Under the pieces are notes generated by a model. The model saw only the letters and a list, made by a program, of their open reading frames with translations. It had not been told where the DNA came from and made no database searches. The position numbers and the translations under genes were made by a program. A stretch of 64,000 nt of DNA from Acidobacteriaceae bacterium. Lineage in GTDB: Bacteria > Acidobacteriota > Terriglobia > Terriglobales > Acidobacteriaceae. This document shows, piece by piece, positions 27,932-36,572 of this stretch. Position 1 is the stretch's first letter. Each line of letters opens with the position of its first letter. The stretch is from the NCBI GenBank assembly GCA_025356095.1, contig JANXUR010000064.1:1-64000 (forward strand), read 5' to 3'.

Positions 27932-29174
27932 ATCCCCAAATCACGCTCTTATCAATCTCACTTACTTTCGTCCGCCCGGTCAGCGCCATCGCCTGCTGGA
28001 ACTCGCGTTGCAGAATCGTCAAGACTTTGGCCACGCCCGCTTCGCCGCCCACCGCCAGCCCATACACATACGGACGCCCGATCAGCACCGCATTCGCGCC
28101 CAGCGCCAGTGCCTTCAGCACATCCGTCCCGCGGCGGATGCCGCCATCGCACAGCACCGGAATCCGCCCCGCAACTCGCTCGGCGACCAGTGGCAATGCG
28201 TCAATCGTTGCCGGAACAGTATCCAAATTCCGCCCGCCGTGGTTCGACACAATCAGCCCCGCCACGCCCGCCTGCACTGCGCGTTCCGCGTCATCAGGAT
28301 TCAGCACGCCCTTGAGCAGCAGTGGAATCTTGGCAAACGACCGCAGCCACTCGACATCTTTCCAACTGAGGGCCGCGTCGAGCGTCTTGCTGAAAATGTC
28401 GCGTCCGGTCGGCCGATGCGCGCCGGAATTATCCGCGCCCAGCGCCTTGTAGCCGCTTAGGTTGGGCAGTGTCAACCCCGGAGGCAGCGCAAAATGAATC
28501 CGCTCTTCGCGGTTGCGCGCGCCTGCCACCGGCGTATCCACCGTCAGGCACAGCGCCTTCGCTCCCGCCGCCTGCGCCCGCTCCACCAAGTGGCGGGTGA
28601 ACTCGTGGTCCGACTGCGCATATAACTGGAACCAGAAGGGCAACTTCGCCACCGCCGCCACGTCTTCAATACTCTTGGTGGAAAACGAACTCAGCACAAA
28701 ACTGGTTTCCGCCGCATTGGCCCCGCGCGCTGTCGCCAATTCGCCCTCCGGATGCGTCAGTTCCTGCTCTGCCGTTGGAGCCAGCAGAATCGGAAACGCA
28801 TGTTCGTGCCCGAACAACGTCACCCGCGTGTCGAGTTGATCCACTCCCACCAAAATTCGTGGCTTGATGCGAATCTTCTGGTACGCTTCGCGATTCCAGC
28901 GCACAGTGTTCTCATCCGCCGCCGCGCTGTTCACATACTCCCACGCCAAGTGCGACATCTTTGCCTGTGCCAATGGCTCAAAGTCGGTGAGGCATACCGG
29001 CTCGGCTGCAGGCGTGGGCGAGGCGGTTCCCGCCTCTGCCGCAGTGTGGGTGGGGGGAGGCAAGGTTTCGCTGCCCACAGAGTTAGCTGCCGCAGCAGAG
29101 GCAGGTGCCACACCCACCAAAGCGGTCGCGGCGAGCAGACTGCCCGCCAAAGCATCGCGCCGTGTCATTGTCAT
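27930..29174 (-). CDS. Tat-exported FMN-dependent alpha-hydroxy-acid oxidase
   Basis: 414 aa from ATG 29174; ATG 29168 is also possible, and GGAG lies upstream. The N-terminus MTMTRRDALAGSLLAATALVG is a twin-arginine signal ending near ASAAA. The body is the FMN alpha-hydroxy-acid dehydrogenase barrel: PILLAPTAEQ, LTVDTPVAGARNREER, the FMN-binding Lys in PLLLKGVLNPDDA, the catalytic His and Arg in SNHGGRNLDT, and DGGIRRGTDVLKALALGANAV, shown here only as the conserved GGIRRGTD. The family includes lactate dehydrogenase, glycolate oxidase and lactate monooxygenase; the exact substrate is not readable. An exported member is less common than the cytoplasmic ones. Confidence 0.88.
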   Translation of the reverse strand: MTMTRRDALAGSLLAATALVGVAPASAAAANSVGSETLPPPTHTAAEAGTASPTPAAEPVCLTDFEPLAQAKMSHLAWEYVNSAAADENTVRWNREAYQKIRIKPRILVGVDQLDTRVTLFGHEHAFPILLAPTAEQELTHPEGELATARGANAAETSFVLSSFSTKSIEDVAAVAKLPFWFQLYAQSDHEFTRHLVERAQAAGAKALCLTVDTPVAGARNREERIHFALPPGLTLPNLSGYKALGADNSGAHRPTGRDIFSKTLDAALSWKDVEWLRSFAKIPLLLKGVLNPDDAERAVQAGVAGLIVSNHGGRNLDTVPATIDALPLVAERVAGRIPVLCDGGIRRGTDVLKALALGANAVLIGRPYVYGLAVGGEAGVAKVLTILQREFQQAMALTGRTKVSEIDKSVIWG

Positions 29175-29250
29175 TGTCGTAGGAATCTCCTTTTGGCAAG
29201 CCCACAAAGGATATCAAGCAATGGAGAAATCGTCCTTTGCAAAACAGAAC

Positions 29251-29275
29251 GGGCGGCGAAATGTGTTCGCCGCCC
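29251..29275 (-). terminator. Terminator of the sulfate-activation operon
   Basis: Perfect 10-bp arms GGGCGGCGAA (29251-29260) and TTCGCCGCCC (29266-29275) with a 5-base loop, followed in the minus direction by GTTCTGTTTTGC. It lies 28 bases after the cysQ stop. Confidence 0.75.
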
Positions 29276-29303
29276 GCAACCTTTCCGACTGCATCACGAA
29301 AGC

Positions 29304-30110
29304 TTACCGTGCCGCCAACTCCCCAATGTGCGGAGCGAGCAGCGTCGTCAACTCATCCTGCACTCCGGGACACCCCGCGAACATGCCGGTGAGTAGGGTG
29401 CTCTTGCAGTTAAACGGAATTTCCGAGTTTGATAGGTCGCGCGCGAATCCGCCCGCGCTTTCTACCAGCGCCACTCCAGCGGCAACGTCCCACTCGTTCT
29501 TCGGGACTAAGGTAAAAGTAACTTCGTCAAGGCCAGCGGCGACGCGCGCCAGCTTGTAGGCCACCGATCCCATCGGTACTGTCACAAATCCAGCCGAGGC
29601 AAAGCCGTCCCACTCGCCGCGGCTCATCTCGCTGCGACTGGCCAGCACCCGTGCGCCTTGCAGTGAAGTGGCGGCCTTGGGCACGGCGGGAGCGCCGTTA
29701 TAAGTCACCCCGGTCTGCAAGGAGCCGAGGAAGGTTTCTTTGGTCTGCGGATTATAAATACCTCCCGCTAACGCGCGGCCATCTTCTACCAAGCCAATGG
29801 AGACGCACCACTCAGGAATGCCTTTGACGAACTCACGTGTGCCATCGAGAGGGTCCACCACCCAACACACCGAACACTTCAGGCGGTCTAGGTCGTCAAT
29901 CGTTTCCTCAGAAAGCCAACCTTCGCCCGCGCGCTGCAATATCGGACGCAGCGCCGCGTCCACCGCGTGGTCGGCTTTGGTCACTGGGTCATCGCCAGAC
30001 TTGTAAGCAGTTTCTACATCGCCGGGTGTGTAGTCCGCGAAGATCGCCGCGGCCGCCTGCAGACCCGCTGCAATGCGGGCCAAATATTCCTGCTCTTGTT
30101 GCACTGTCAT
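29304..30110 (-). CDS. cysQ: Inositol-phosphatase family protein, probably 3'-phosphoadenosine-5'-phosphate phosphatase
   Basis: 268 aa. The fold is the Mg-dependent Li-sensitive phosphatase superfamily: DPVTKADHAVD, the metal ligands in WLSEETIDD, VDPLDGTREFVKGIPEW and WDVAAGVALVESAGG. The sequence DPLDGTREF rather than DPLDGTTNF is closer to CysQ than to inositol monophosphatase. Its place behind sat-cysC and a TSUP permease supports removal of PAP formed in sulfate assimilation. It starts 150 bases after the permease gene, across a 12-bp tandem repeat, and is followed by a strong terminator. Confidence 0.82.
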   Translation of the reverse strand: MTVQQEQEYLARIAAGLQAAAAIFADYTPGDVETAYKSGDDPVTKADHAVDAALRPILQRAGEGWLSEETIDDLDRLKCSVCWVVDPLDGTREFVKGIPEWCVSIGLVEDGRALAGGIYNPQTKETFLGSLQTGVTYNGAPAVPKAATSLQGARVLASRSEMSRGEWDGFASAGFVTVPMGSVAYKLARVAAGLDEVTFTLVPKNEWDVAAGVALVESAGGFARDLSNSEIPFNCKSTLLTGMFAGCPGVQDELTTLLAPHIGELAAR

Positions 30111-30141
30111 GGAGGGAAGCTTCCTAATTCGGAAATTCAGA

Positions 30142-30225
30142 ACGTTGGGTCATGCGTTGGGTCATGCGTTGGGTGATGCGTTGGGTGATGCGTTGAGTCG
30201 CGCATTGGCTCACGCATTGCCTCGG
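30142..30225. repeat. Seven degenerate 12-bp tandem repeats upstream of cysQ
   Basis: Units beginning at 30142, 30154, 30166, 30178, 30190, 30202 and 30214; consensus GCGTTGGGTSAT (S = C or G), decaying toward the last copies (GCATTGCCTCGG). It fills most of the gap between the permease stop and the cysQ start. Twelve bases is close to one helical turn. No protein reading is supported. Confidence 0.85.
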
Positions 30226-30260
30226 GCAGTTTCAGGCGTACCTGCAGCCCGCTCGAGATA

Positions 30261-31034
30261 CTAAACCGGGATCAGCATCCGGATTCCGGTGAGGAACAGA
30301 ACTGTACATAGCATGCGCCGCAGCCACAGTACTGGCAGCTTGGAACTGAGACGCGCCCCGATGATGCCTCCGGGGATGGAGCCGATGAGCAACATGCCGA
30401 CCAGGTGGACATCAATATTGCCATACTTCCAATGCAGCAGGCTGGTAAAGCCAGTCAGAAAAACAGCGTGTGCAATATCCGTACCCACCATATGCCGGGG
30501 ATCGAAGTGGCAGAACAGCAGCAGAAGCAACATGATGATGCTGCCAGAGCCAACCGAGGTCATGCCGACTAGGAATCCTGCACCCATGCCGATGGACGCA
30601 ATAATCCAAAGGGGGCGATAGACCTCGCCGGTCATGTTGGCTTCTTTTTGCAGCTTATCCTGAAACAACAACAACATCGGAACCACCAGCAACAGCACTC
30701 CGATGACGATCTTTACTACATCATTCACTCCCGGCCCGTACACCTGCTTCAGGTGTTGCAGAAAGGTGGCGCCGATAAATGAGCCTGGGATGCTGCCGCA
30801 AGCCAGCCCCAGTACGACCCGCCAGCGCACATTGCCAAACTTGATGTGCATGGCGCTGGTAGGGATTTTAGTAATGAAGTTAAAGAGTGCATCCGAACCA
30901 ATGGCCATGACAGCGGGTACGCCCAGTCCGAAGATCAACAGGGGCAGAAGGAGCACTGCTCCTCCCAACCCGGTCAACCCGACGAGCGTACCCACCAGAA
31001 ACCCAATTGCTATTTTCAACAACACAGCCGGCAT
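30261..31034 (-). CDS. TSUP family membrane permease (TauE/SafE-like)
   Basis: 257 aa with about seven to eight membrane spans. The N-terminal half contains GFLVGTLVGLTGLGGAVLLLP, the TSUP glycine-rich motif, here seen as LVGLTGLGGA. The second half repeats it as FLVGMTSVGSGSIIM. The family moves sulfite, sulfate or sulfonates, in either direction. Its position between sat-cysC and cysQ suggests sulfate uptake or sulfite export in assimilation. AGGAC lies upstream of the ATG. Confidence 0.82.
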   Translation of the reverse strand: MPAVLLKIAIGFLVGTLVGLTGLGGAVLLLPLLIFGLGVPAVMAIGSDALFNFITKIPTSAMHIKFGNVRWRVVLGLACGSIPGSFIGATFLQHLKQVYGPGVNDVVKIVIGVLLLVVPMLLLFQDKLQKEANMTGEVYRPLWIIASIGMGAGFLVGMTSVGSGSIIMLLLLLFCHFDPRHMVGTDIAHAVFLTGFTSLLHWKYGNIDVHLVGMLLIGSIPGGIIGARLSSKLPVLWLRRMLCTVLFLTGIRMLIPV

Positions 31035-31053
31035 AGCTCAGGTCCTTTCCCAA

Positions 31054-31071
31054 GGCCCCCCGGAGGGGGCC
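31054..31071 (-). terminator. Stem-loop between sat-cysC and the TSUP gene
   Basis: GGCCCCC (31054-31060) pairs with GGGGGCC (31065-31071) around CGGA. There is no T run, so it is more likely an attenuator or RNA-stability element within the operon than a full terminator. Confidence 0.4.
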
Positions 31072-31117
31072 GGCGGAAGAACAAATGATTCAGGGAAGCG
31101 TACGTTTGGCAAGCGAG

Positions 31118-32869
31118 TTATTCGTTGACGCCGATGTAGCCCTGACGCTCGAGGTGCAGAATAATCTCCTGCGCCGCCTCTTCCGCCGACAAGGCACCGG
31201 TATCAATCGTCACATCCGCATCCGCGGGTACTTCGTACGGATCGGAAATTCCGGTGAATTCCTTGAGGATGCCAGCGCGCGCCTTGGCGTACAGACCCTT
31301 GCGGTCACGCTGCTCGCAGACTTCCACCGAAGTGGCGATGTGCACCAGAATAAAGCCGCCACCAGCCGTCTCTACGCCCTGTCGCACAGCCTTGCGGGTC
31401 GCATCATACGGAGCAATCGGGGCGCACACTGCGATGCCACCGTTCTTGGTGATTTCCGACGCCACATAACCAATGCGCCGGATGTTGATGTCACGATGCT
31501 CCTTGCTGAAGCCGAGTTCGCTCGAAAGATTCTTGCGAACCAAGTCGCCATCGAGCAGCGTGACCGGGCGGCCGCCCAGTTCAAGGAAGCGCGTGACCAA
31601 TGCATTTGCAATGGTGGACTTGCCGGAGCCGGAAAGCCCGGTGAAGAACACGGTAAAGCCCTGCTTGTCGCGGGGCGGGAAGGTCTTGCGCAGTTCCTTC
31701 ACCACTTCAGGGAAGGTGAACCACTCGGGAATCTCGCGGCCCTGATTCAGGCGGTCGCGCAATTCAGTTCCAGAAATGTTCAGCGTCTTCTGGCCCGGCT
31801 TCACGTCCGTATCGGGCACGTAAACGCCTTCCTCTTCCAGATACACCATCATGCTGAACTTCACCATCTTCACGCCGATTTCTTCCTCGTACTTGGCGAA
31901 AAGTTCTTGCGCCTCGTAGGGGCCGTAAAACGGCTTGCCCGCAGAATCGTTGCCCGGGCCAGCGTGGTCGCGGCCCACAATGAAGTGGGTGCAGCCATAG
32001 TTCTTGCGGATCAACGCGTGCCAAATGGCCTCGCGAGGTCCGCCCATGCGCATCGCCAGGGGCAGCAGCGAGAGCTTGGCGGTGCCTTGCGGATAGTGGT
32101 TAATCAGCAGGTTGTAGCAACGGACGCGCGTGAAGTAATCCACGTCGCCCGGCTTGGTCATGCCAACCACCGGATGGATGAGCAGGTTCGCTTCCGACAT
32201 TTTCGCAGCACGGAATGCGAGTTCATGATGCGCACGATGCATGGGGTTGCGCGTCTGGAACGCGACGCACTTGCGCCAGCCCAAGCGGGCAAACTCGGCC
32301 CTCAGCTCGGCAGGCGTCAAACGCAGCGAGCGGAAGTCGTAGTGCACCGGAAGGGTCAAGCCTTCCAGCTTGCCGCCCACATACACCGGGTTGGCAATCT
32401 TCATGGCAAAGTTGCCGCCGGGATGCTTGGCGTCTGCGGTACCAAATACCTGCTTGGCTTCCTGCTCTTTGTCGGCAGTCCAAATGTCATCCACGTGCAG
32501 CACGGCTACCATCACGCCTTCGCCATCGCGCAGAGCGATGCTCTGCCCGGCGGCAATGGTGGCGGCAAATGCTTCGGTCACGTCGAGCGTGATCGGCATC
32601 GGCCACAGTGTGCCATTCGCCAGACGCATGTCTTTGCAAACGCCGTCATAGTCGGCCTTGTTCATAAAGCCGGTCAGCGGCGAGAAACCACCGTTGAGCA
32701 GCAGTTCCACATCGCAAATCTGGCGGCCGGTTAAATCCCACGACTTCCAATCGCGCGATGATTCCTTGAGCGCTGCGCTGCGCTCGGCTGTTGCGATAAG
32801 GTCAACGAGTTCCCCACCGTGTGGGGCGATTAAATGGCTGCTTCCCGATTGCGATTTATCCTGCGTCAA
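31118..32869 (-). CDS. sat-cysC: Bifunctional ATP sulfurylase / APS kinase
   Basis: 583 aa from a TTG at 32869 with AGGAGGAG seven bases upstream. It makes adenylyl sulfate from sulfate and ATP, then phosphorylates it to PAPS. Residues 1 to about 390 are ATP sulfurylase: PUA-like N-terminus, the nucleotide motif QTRNPMHRAHHE and GRDHAGPG. Residues about 395-583 are APS kinase with P-loop GLSGSGKST, DGDLVRKNL and the lid (KGLYAKARAG). The sulfurylase-first order resembles that of Aquifex and fungal enzymes. It heads a unit with the TSUP permease and cysQ. Confidence 0.95.
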   Translation of the reverse strand: MTQDKSQSGSSHLIAPHGGELVDLIATAERSAALKESSRDWKSWDLTGRQICDVELLLNGGFSPLTGFMNKADYDGVCKDMRLANGTLWPMPITLDVTEAFAATIAAGQSIALRDGEGVMVAVLHVDDIWTADKEQEAKQVFGTADAKHPGGNFAMKIANPVYVGGKLEGLTLPVHYDFRSLRLTPAELRAEFARLGWRKCVAFQTRNPMHRAHHELAFRAAKMSEANLLIHPVVGMTKPGDVDYFTRVRCYNLLINHYPQGTAKLSLLPLAMRMGGPREAIWHALIRKNYGCTHFIVGRDHAGPGNDSAGKPFYGPYEAQELFAKYEEEIGVKMVKFSMMVYLEEEGVYVPDTDVKPGQKTLNISGTELRDRLNQGREIPEWFTFPEVVKELRKTFPPRDKQGFTVFFTGLSGSGKSTIANALVTRFLELGGRPVTLLDGDLVRKNLSSELGFSKEHRDINIRRIGYVASEITKNGGIAVCAPIAPYDATRKAVRQGVETAGGGFILVHIATSVEVCEQRDRKGLYAKARAGILKEFTGISDPYEVPADADVTIDTGALSAEEAAQEIILHLERQGYIGVNE

Positions 32870-33233
32870 ATGTGTACTCCTCCGCTTTCTGGTGAATAAT
32901 CCCTGTAAATATCAATGCAAACTTCTGCCCAAATCCGTTGGAGACACACAACCATCGTTGGGACGACGAATGCGGTGACTAAACTCGTTCGGGGAATCTT
33001 GCGCCGCTTTTTGGCGCAAATTACGTGTCAGCCGGTCAAGCACTGAACGGGCCGGGCGGCGTGGCCGCTCCCGGGACCCTCCTCTGGTTACTTCCATGCT
33101 ACTGAAAACATGAGCTTAAGCAAAGCAAAAAGCGTGAATTTTTCGGGAAAACACATTACTACAAGGGTCGTCCACCGGAACCATCCGGTACCTGCCCTTT
33201 CGTAAAGCACGTAAGTCTATTTATCACATGGGG
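32870..33233. other. 364-bp leader and promoter region of sat-cysC
   Basis: Between sat-cysC and the phosphopantetheinyl transferase, both on the minus strand. It has a hairpin of arms TTGCGCC and GGCGCAA at 32999-33019, and a small hairpin ACCGGA/TCCGGT at 33174-33189 that could end the upstream transcript. A 61-codon frame at 32912-33097 has no ribosome site and I do not call it. I recognise no known riboswitch. Confidence 0.45.
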
Positions 33234-34013
33234 TTACGGGAAGACCTGCATATTCATCCTCTTATCCCTTTTCTCCCAGCACATTGCCGCCGAATAATCC
33301 TTTTCCATTACGATGTCGGCCATCTCCCACCGCTTTGCCTCCTCTGCCTCCGGCCGCGTCGCCATTAGTTGGGCAGGGTGACCTTCCTCCAGCGAAACAT
33401 CGAAGCTGCTCAGTCCGATCGAAAGCCCAATCCCCACCGCCTTGATGTAGGCTTCTTTGCGTGTCCAGCAGCGATAAAACGCCCGCATCCATTCAGCCTC
33501 CGGCAATGTCAACAATCGCTCGCAATCCGAATCCGAGAAAAAGCGCCGGGCCAGCTTTTCTAACTCTACATCCGTGCGCTCGAACTCCACATCCACGCCC
33601 ACCCGCGTTCCCTTACTCACTACGATCAGAGCGAATTCTCCGGAGTGCGACACGTTGAAGTGAATGCCGCCTGCATTCCACGGAACTGCGAGGGCTGGCT
33701 TGCCGTGCTGACCGTACTCGAAAGCGATCTCTCTAGCTTCGGCCCCCAGCACCGTCGCGAGAACCACGCGCAGCCCGCCTCGGGAGGTGATGTACTTGTT
33801 GCGGTCGTCTGGGGAATAAAACGCAGCGGCGCGCTGGTGTTCGTCAGTGGAAAGAAGGGGCAGCAGAGCCTGCACCGCAGTGGGCGCTGCACTCAGACTC
33901 AGCCGGAAGAGGCTGGGTACCAGGGAGGGCACAAAGTCAGAGGCGACTGCGGAACGCCATACCCCGGCGTGGTAGCTCGCGATCGCCAGCCCCCCGTGAT
34001 TCCAGTTCACCAT
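33234..34013 (-). CDS. 4'-phosphopantetheinyl transferase (Sfp type)
   Basis: 259 aa. It attaches phosphopantetheine from CoA to carrier proteins of fatty-acid, polyketide or peptide synthases. The Sfp signature is intact: HFNVSHSGEFALIVVSK, VGVDVEFERTDV with the Mg-binding Asp, and FYRCWTRKEAYIKAVG. Length fits the Sfp/Gsp class rather than the short AcpS. It starts only 12 bases after the upstream esterase stop, with AGGGTG as ribosome site, so the two are probably cotranscribed. No carrier-protein or synthase gene is seen in the window. Confidence 0.9.
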   Translation of the reverse strand: MVNWNHGGLAIASYHAGVWRSAVASDFVPSLVPSLFRLSLSAAPTAVQALLPLLSTDEHQRAAAFYSPDDRNKYITSRGGLRVVLATVLGAEAREIAFEYGQHGKPALAVPWNAGGIHFNVSHSGEFALIVVSKGTRVGVDVEFERTDVELEKLARRFFSDSDCERLLTLPEAEWMRAFYRCWTRKEAYIKAVGIGLSIGLSSFDVSLEEGHPAQLMATRPEAEEAKRWEMADIVMEKDYSAAMCWEKRDKRMNMQVFP

Positions 34014-34025
34014 GGCGGCTGCACC

Positions 34026-36473
34026 CTACAGTTTCGGGTGGTTCACAAAGAAGTTCCAGGCAATGTCAATGCTGTTGTTCCCCACTTGATTGGTGCCGTC
34101 AGGATTGTCTACAAAGTTGGGATTGTAGGGCGCAGTCGCACTGCCGGGGAATACGTTCAGCTTGACGCTGGAGGAATAAAAGCGATGCGTGCCGGCGTCG
34201 AGCCGGTAGGCGACCACGTCCGCACCATTGTTGCAATTGCCCGCCGTCTTGCCTTGTACGGAGAGTGGCGAGGGCACGCCTGCGGTGCACAAGGTTTGCG
34301 GTTCAATCTGGGTGCAAGCATTCGCCGCCGCCCAGTAATTGAAGCTGTCGTCAATGGAAGCAGACGTACCACTACTATCGTGCTCCCCGCAGTATGGCAC
34401 CGTCAGGTCGGCATCGCCATTCAGAATGACGACGGCCACTGGGTTGTTTCCTGCCGGCTGTGGCACCGTAGTGCCGGTGGCACCCGCAACCGACTCCCAC
34501 AGGTCGCCCTCAAACGCAGCGATCGCGGCGATGCGATCTGCTAAGTCAATCGCGGCACGATGCGACATGTAAGCACCTGAGGAAAATCCGGTCACGTAAA
34601 CCTTTTTTCCGCCAGGAAACAGATTTCCTTCGATGTGGTCAATCAACTGCTGCAGGAAGGTGGAATCATCTGGTGGTGTGCCGGTGAAAGCGGGGCTGAA
34701 GTAGTCAGCCCACTGCGTGGAGCCAGTCGAACTAGCGGCTTCCGCTTGCGGAAACACCGCCAAAAACCCAACCGCATCAGCTTTTTCCACCCAGCCAGTG
34801 GTCAGTCCTTCACTATCGGTGCCGCCAGAGCCGTGCAGGTAGTACACCGCCCCATTGCCATTGAGCGCCACGTAGTTTGCCGGAATGTGTATTCGGAAGG
34901 TGCGGCCCTCCAGACCCTGACCGTCGCGGTAGGTCAACGTACACTCCTGCGTCGTGCCCAAGGCGGAGTTATTGCCACTAAGGCTGAAGTTGCAGGTGCT
35001 GGTTGCGGCGGATGAAGTGATGGTGGCGCTTACGCTGGAAGAGGCTGTCCCACCGTTCGTATCTGTGACGCTTAGCGTCACGGTGTAACTGCCCGTTCTG
35101 GGATAGTTGTGCTTCACGAATTCCGAGGGTGCGTCTGGCGTACTATCGCCAAAGTGCCAGTCATAGGTAAGAACGCCATCGGCGACAAAACTCTTGGAGG
35201 CGGAACCGTCGAACGCGAGATCACTGCCGGCGTTGCCCGCATAAGGGCCGCCGGGATCGGCCGTCGGCAGGCTCACAATGGTTGCGGTGGTCTGGCTAGC
35301 ACTGGCACCACCCGCGCTGTTGGTCGCGGTAAGTTTGACGATGTAGCTGCCAGAGGTGGCGTAAATGTGACTGGGCTTCGTCCCTACCCCAGTGCTGCTA
35401 TCGCCGAAATCCCACGCATAGGTGAGTGCGAGACCGGATGGGTCGCTGGATTTCGAGCCATCTAAATTCACATTCAAGCCAACATCCTGCGAATACGGAC
35501 CGCCAGCGTTCGCCACCGGCAAGGCAGAAACGGTCGCCATCACAGCCGTCGCGGCGCTGCTGCCGAGATTCGAGTCAGTCACGGTGAGGCTGACCGAATA
35601 GACCCCCGCCTTGGCAAAGCTATGGCTCGGCCCAACACCCGAGGCGGATGAACCATCCCCAAAACTCCAAGCGTAAGTAAGAGCCAAACCCGCGCCGCTA
35701 CTCGATTTAGAGCCGTCGAACTGGATGGCCGCTAACGCGGGGGCCGCATAGGGCCCGCCGGGGTTCGCAACCGGCAGAGGCGAAATCACCACGATGCCTG
35801 CGCTGGGAGCACTCGTCGCCTGATTCGCATCGGTAATGGTCAAGCTGATGTTGTAGGTGCCGGGCGCGGTGTATGCGTGCGCTGGCATTGCTCCGGTTCC
35901 GGTCGCGCCATCTCCGAAATTCCAAGCGAAGGCCAACGCTCCCGAGCCCCCGGTAGATTGCGATGAGTTGAGCGTAAGGCTTTGCCCTACGTCTGCTGCA
36001 TAGGGGCCACCTGCGTTCGCGACCGGCAGAGGTGAAATGGTGACAGTGGCTTGTGCCGAGGGGCTGCTGATTCCCTTGGAGTTGATCACGGTCAAGCTGA
36101 CGCTAAAGGGGCCTGGGGTGCTATACGCGTGCGTCGGTTTTACACCCGTGCCCACCGCTCCATCCCCAAAATTCCACGTATAAGTGAGGGCAAGGCTGGC
36201 AGGGTCGCTGGATTTCGAGCCATCGAAGGTGATGGTTTGGGTGGCGTCAGCCGCGTACGGCCCGCCTGCAACCGCTATGGGGCGCTGTCCCGGAGGAGGA
36301 AGAGTCTGCGTTCCGCCGCCGCCGCCGCAGCCAGCAAACACCAACAGCAGCCCCATTCCCATCAGGCCGACCAGCCCGTGGAGACGGCTGCTAGGATTTT
36401 TCCGCTGAACCTTCAAGAGCAAGTGCGTTGGCAACTGTGATCGCAAAAGAATTCTCCGAAACCCGCGCCCCAT
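34026..36473 (-). CDS. Lipoprotein with five PKD domains and a C-terminal esterase/PHB-depolymerase domain
   Basis: 815 aa. The N-terminus carries a lipobox (LLLVFAGCGG, near residue 50); the start at 36473 is uncertain because the leader is long, and a start within about 40 residues is possible. Five PKD repeats (each PVANAGGPY, then FDGSKSSDP, then TYxWxFGDG) fill about residues 65-490. Residues about 495-815 form an LpqC-type alpha/beta hydrolase (COG3509-like): YYLHGSGGTDSEG, the nucleophile in VTGFSSGAYMSHRAA and VILNGDADLTVPYCG. It is probably an outer-surface polymer or ester hydrolase. The catalytic part is paralogous to the next gene. Confidence 0.85.
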   Translation of the reverse strand: MGRGFRRILLRSQLPTHLLLKVQRKNPSSRLHGLVGLMGMGLLLVFAGCGGGGGTQTLPPPGQRPIAVAGGPYAADATQTITFDGSKSSDPASLALTYTWNFGDGAVGTGVKPTHAYSTPGPFSVSLTVINSKGISSPSAQATVTISPLPVANAGGPYAADVGQSLTLNSSQSTGGSGALAFAWNFGDGATGTGAMPAHAYTAPGTYNISLTITDANQATSAPSAGIVVISPLPVANPGGPYAAPALAAIQFDGSKSSSGAGLALTYAWSFGDGSSASGVGPSHSFAKAGVYSVSLTVTDSNLGSSAATAVMATVSALPVANAGGPYSQDVGLNVNLDGSKSSDPSGLALTYAWDFGDSSTGVGTKPSHIYATSGSYIVKLTATNSAGGASASQTTATIVSLPTADPGGPYAGNAGSDLAFDGSASKSFVADGVLTYDWHFGDSTPDAPSEFVKHNYPRTGSYTVTLSVTDTNGGTASSSVSATITSSAATSTCNFSLSGNNSALGTTQECTLTYRDGQGLEGRTFRIHIPANYVALNGNGAVYYLHGSGGTDSEGLTTGWVEKADAVGFLAVFPQAEAASSTGSTQWADYFSPAFTGTPPDDSTFLQQLIDHIEGNLFPGGKKVYVTGFSSGAYMSHRAAIDLADRIAAIAAFEGDLWESVAGATGTTVPQPAGNNPVAVVILNGDADLTVPYCGEHDSSGTSASIDDSFNYWAAANACTQIEPQTLCTAGVPSPLSVQGKTAGNCNNGADVVAYRLDAGTHRFYSSSVKLNVFPGSATAPYNPNFVDNPDGTNQVGNNSIDIAWNFFVNHPKL

Positions 36474-36572
36474 TATCCCACTGGAGCCGCCTAAAAGAGT
36501 AATTTTTGGCTCAAAAACTGCAATGCCTTCGCCAGCGGCTGACCCTTCTCACAAGCTCGACAACATTAGGGT

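Noticed and set aside
30142-30225. CRISPR-like appearance of the 12-bp repeats
   Set aside because: The units are contiguous with no spacers and are far shorter than CRISPR repeats; no cas genes are present.
31085-32734. A 549-codon open frame on the plus strand opposite sat-cysC
   Set aside because: An antisense shadow caused by GC-rich codon use; the opposite strand encodes an unmistakable bifunctional enzyme.
32912-33097. A 61-codon frame upstream of sat-cysC as a leader peptide
   Set aside because: Arg-rich with no Cys or Met run that could sense sulfur amino acids, and no ribosome site.
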